From positions 1 through 38,468 of the forward strand of contig DAIDMU010000094.1 of the NCBI GenBank assembly GCA_027448805.1: a DNA stretch of 38,468 nt, given 5' to 3'. This DNA comes from Sulfurimonas sp. Its GTDB lineage: Bacteria; Campylobacterota; Campylobacteria; Campylobacterales; Sulfurimonadaceae. The notes under the pieces are model-generated. The model saw nothing but the letters and a program-made list of their open reading frames with translations. It had not been told where the DNA came from and did no database searches. Below, in pieces: positions 37,201-38,468 of this stretch (position 1 is the stretch's first letter; every line of letters begins with the position of its first letter). A program made the position numbers and the translations under genes.

Positions 37201-38216
37201 TAAAACCAAATAAAATCAGCACAAAAATAAAACTCATAGGCGCCCTTTTAATTATTTTGATGGCAAGCGTAATAGGAACAACAATATATTTAAATCAACA
37301 AAATATTAAAGATGCTCTTGTTATAAATATTGCAGGCAAACAGAGAATGCTAACTCAGAAAATTGCAAAAAATATCTTCTATGTATACTATAACTCTACC
37401 CAAGACTTTTATGAATTAAATTCTGCATGTGATGAATTTATTGACGGCTTAAATACCCTCAAACATGGAAACCATGACAAAGGAATATTGGTAGCACCTA
37501 CAAGTGAGATATCCAATCAGCTTGTTGAAGTAAGCAAACTATGGGAAAAATTTTATGAAGATGTTCAAAATTTTAAACTGCTCTCAAACTCTGATGTTAA
37601 AAAAACTCAGGAGCTGGAGCTTATTGTCGCTTCCATATACAAACACAACACAATACTCCTTAACAACGTTGATAAGCTGGTAACAATGTATACAAATCAC
37701 AGTGAAGATAAAACAAACTTTATTAAAAGCTTCCAATACTCTTCCGGTGTTATACTATTTCTGCTCTTTATCTACTCTCTTATGCAATTAAAATCGATTG
37801 AATCACACGTTGACTCTTTTATGCAGTACTCCAAAATGCTTGTTGACAATGAGGATATTTCAAACCTTACCCCTATAAAACTTGAAGCAGAGAGTGAGAG
37901 CGAAATCGTTGAAGTCAGCGATACTATAAACTGTTTTATAAACAAAATAAACTCTGCTGTTGAACACTCAAACGAGGCACTGCTCCAATCTCAAAAAGCT
38001 TCATCCAAGCTAGAAGAGCTAACCGATGAGTTTGATACTATTTTAGTAGAATTAAAAGATAAATCTTTGGCGTCAAAACACCTAAATAACAGCGAAGATA
38101 TAGTTATAGAATCTACCGAAGAGCTTATAAACTCTACAAAAAAATTAACAAATTTAAAAAAAGAGCTAGATAAGCTTATTAAAAGTTGTCAAGAGCTTAA
38201 AAATAAAGAGTCGTAA
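37197..38216 (+). CDS. Membrane PilJ/NIT-type sensor protein without output domain
   Basis: The 339-residue protein has a membrane helix at about 13-34, a periplasmic helical domain, a second helix at about 178-197 and then a long coiled-coil cytoplasmic part rich in Glu, Lys and Ser. Right after the first helix stands VINIAGKQRMLTQKIAKN (about 42-59), matching the nitrate-binding P-box helix of NarX/PilJ sensors. No histidine kinase, GGDEF or chemoreceptor signalling domain follows. It overlaps the Crp/Fnr gene (ATGA) and sits 220 bases before napA. A nitrate or nitrite sensor that talks to a partner by its coiled coil is the natural inference. Confidence 0.85.
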   Translation: MIKPNKISTKIKLIGALLIILMASVIGTTIYLNQQNIKDALVINIAGKQRMLTQKIAKNIFYVYYNSTQDFYELNSACDEFIDGLNTLKHGNHDKGILVAPTSEISNQLVEVSKLWEKFYEDVQNFKLLSNSDVKKTQELELIVASIYKHNTILLNNVDKLVTMYTNHSEDKTNFIKSFQYSSGVILFLLFIYSLMQLKSIESHVDSFMQYSKMLVDNEDISNLTPIKLEAESESEIVEVSDTINCFINKINSAVEHSNEALLQSQKASSKLEELTDEFDTILVELKDKSLASKHLNNSEDIVIESTEELINSTKKLTNLKKELDKLIKSCQELKNKES

Positions 38217-38436
38217 TTTTAGAAGCTTATTCTTATCTTGAGTGCTACTTATATATACATTTTCAAGATATTAAAATCATCTTAATAATGAAAATTACTT
38301 TTATGACTTAAGTCAAAGATTTTTATTCCTCAAAAGTGATAACATCAATCTCGTTAATGGACACCTTAACAAAAAAAATTGAAATATTATAGTTTCGTAC
38401 TGTTCTATTTTAAAAAATTATCAAATAGGAGAAAAT
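38217..38436 (+). promoter_or_regulatory. nap upstream region with candidate Crp/Fnr sites
   Basis: The 220-base gap holds a perfect palindrome TGACTTAAGTCA (38304-38315), within ATGACTTAAGTCAA, close to the FNR/Crp half-site pattern TTGA-N6-TCAA. Further down are TGATAACATCA (38337-38347) and an inverted GTTAA-N8-TTAAC (38353-38370). A possible -10, TATTAT, is at 38385-38390. AGGAG (38427-38431) is the napA ribosome binding site. The dyad at 38353-38370 would centre near -36 if transcription starts near 38398. Confidence 0.5.
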
Positions 38437-38468
38437 ATGTCACTTTCAAGAAGAGAATTTCTTAAAAG
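38437..38468 (+). CDS. napA: Periplasmic nitrate reductase catalytic subunit, first 10 codons (cut by window edge)
   Basis: The ten codons read MSLSRREFLK, the start of a Tat signal (S-R-R-x-F-L-K) as found at the N-terminus of NapA in Campylobacterota. AGGAG lies six bases before the ATG. The Crp/Fnr regulator and nitrate-sensor-like gene just upstream support NapA over other Tat-exported molybdoenzymes. With only ten residues, the identity rests on the motif and context. Confidence 0.65.
   Translation, partial: MSLSRREFLK

Overview
The window looks like an AT-rich chromosomal segment from a free-living, nitrate-respiring member of the Campylobacterota (Epsilonproteobacteria), most likely Sulfurimonas or a close relative. 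Pointers are the fused ispDF next to an HP1021/Cj1608-type orphan regulator, an ATP-sulfurylase-like gene and pgpA; a Campylobacterota-type malate:quinone oxidoreductase; many GGDEF and chemoreceptor genes; and the first codons of a Tat-exported NapA at the right edge. The taxon is inferred from gene content and order, not from a search. I see no rRNA, tRNA, CRISPR array, transposase or phage gene. No gene-free stretch exceeds 300 bases.

Left part (1-9009): the 5' end of metK and an LsrK-like autoinducer-2 kinase (minus strand), a small membrane protein, a YgiN-like monooxygenase, then glnD-glmS overlapping by one base (glutamine sensing and glutamine use) and a diguanylate cyclase with a periplasmic CxxCH haem motif. 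After a palindrome-rich gap (9010-9281) come mrp and thiC on the minus strand. The divergent ispDF - HP1021-like regulator - sat-like - pgpA operon (12094-15924) has three overlapping genes and then a 120-base foldable element before pgpA.

Middle (16099-22612): a minus-strand set of TorD-type chaperone, polyferredoxin, degenerate AroE-like protein and an unknown gene looks like a maturation or electron-transfer module for a molybdoenzyme that is not present here. Beside it are a membrane protein, a chemoreceptor with an eroded CZB domain, a small unknown gene whose last codons overlap the antisense terminator of the chemoreceptor gene, and an exported rhodanese.

Right part (22609-38468): an RND pump without adaptor or outer-membrane partner, DUF445, an S4 protein, a SprA-like putative zinc peptidase, a cold-shock protein with a long leader, a GNAT, mqo, a small entericidin-like lipoprotein missed by length cutoffs, a YbiT-type ABC-F ATPase, a trio of FAH-fold-like/DUF1653/SUI1 genes, gdhA, a second diguanylate cyclase, and finally a Crp/Fnr-family regulator translationally coupled to a nitrate-sensor-like (PilJ/NIT P-box) membrane protein with no output domain, placed directly upstream of napA.

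The most interesting candidates are the regulator plus output-less sensor pair before napA, the sat-like protein that has lost substrate-binding motifs, the TorD/polyferredoxin/AroE-like module, an Mrp lacking its CxxC motif, and several structured intergenic elements (9029-9161, 15268-15387, 16620-16696).
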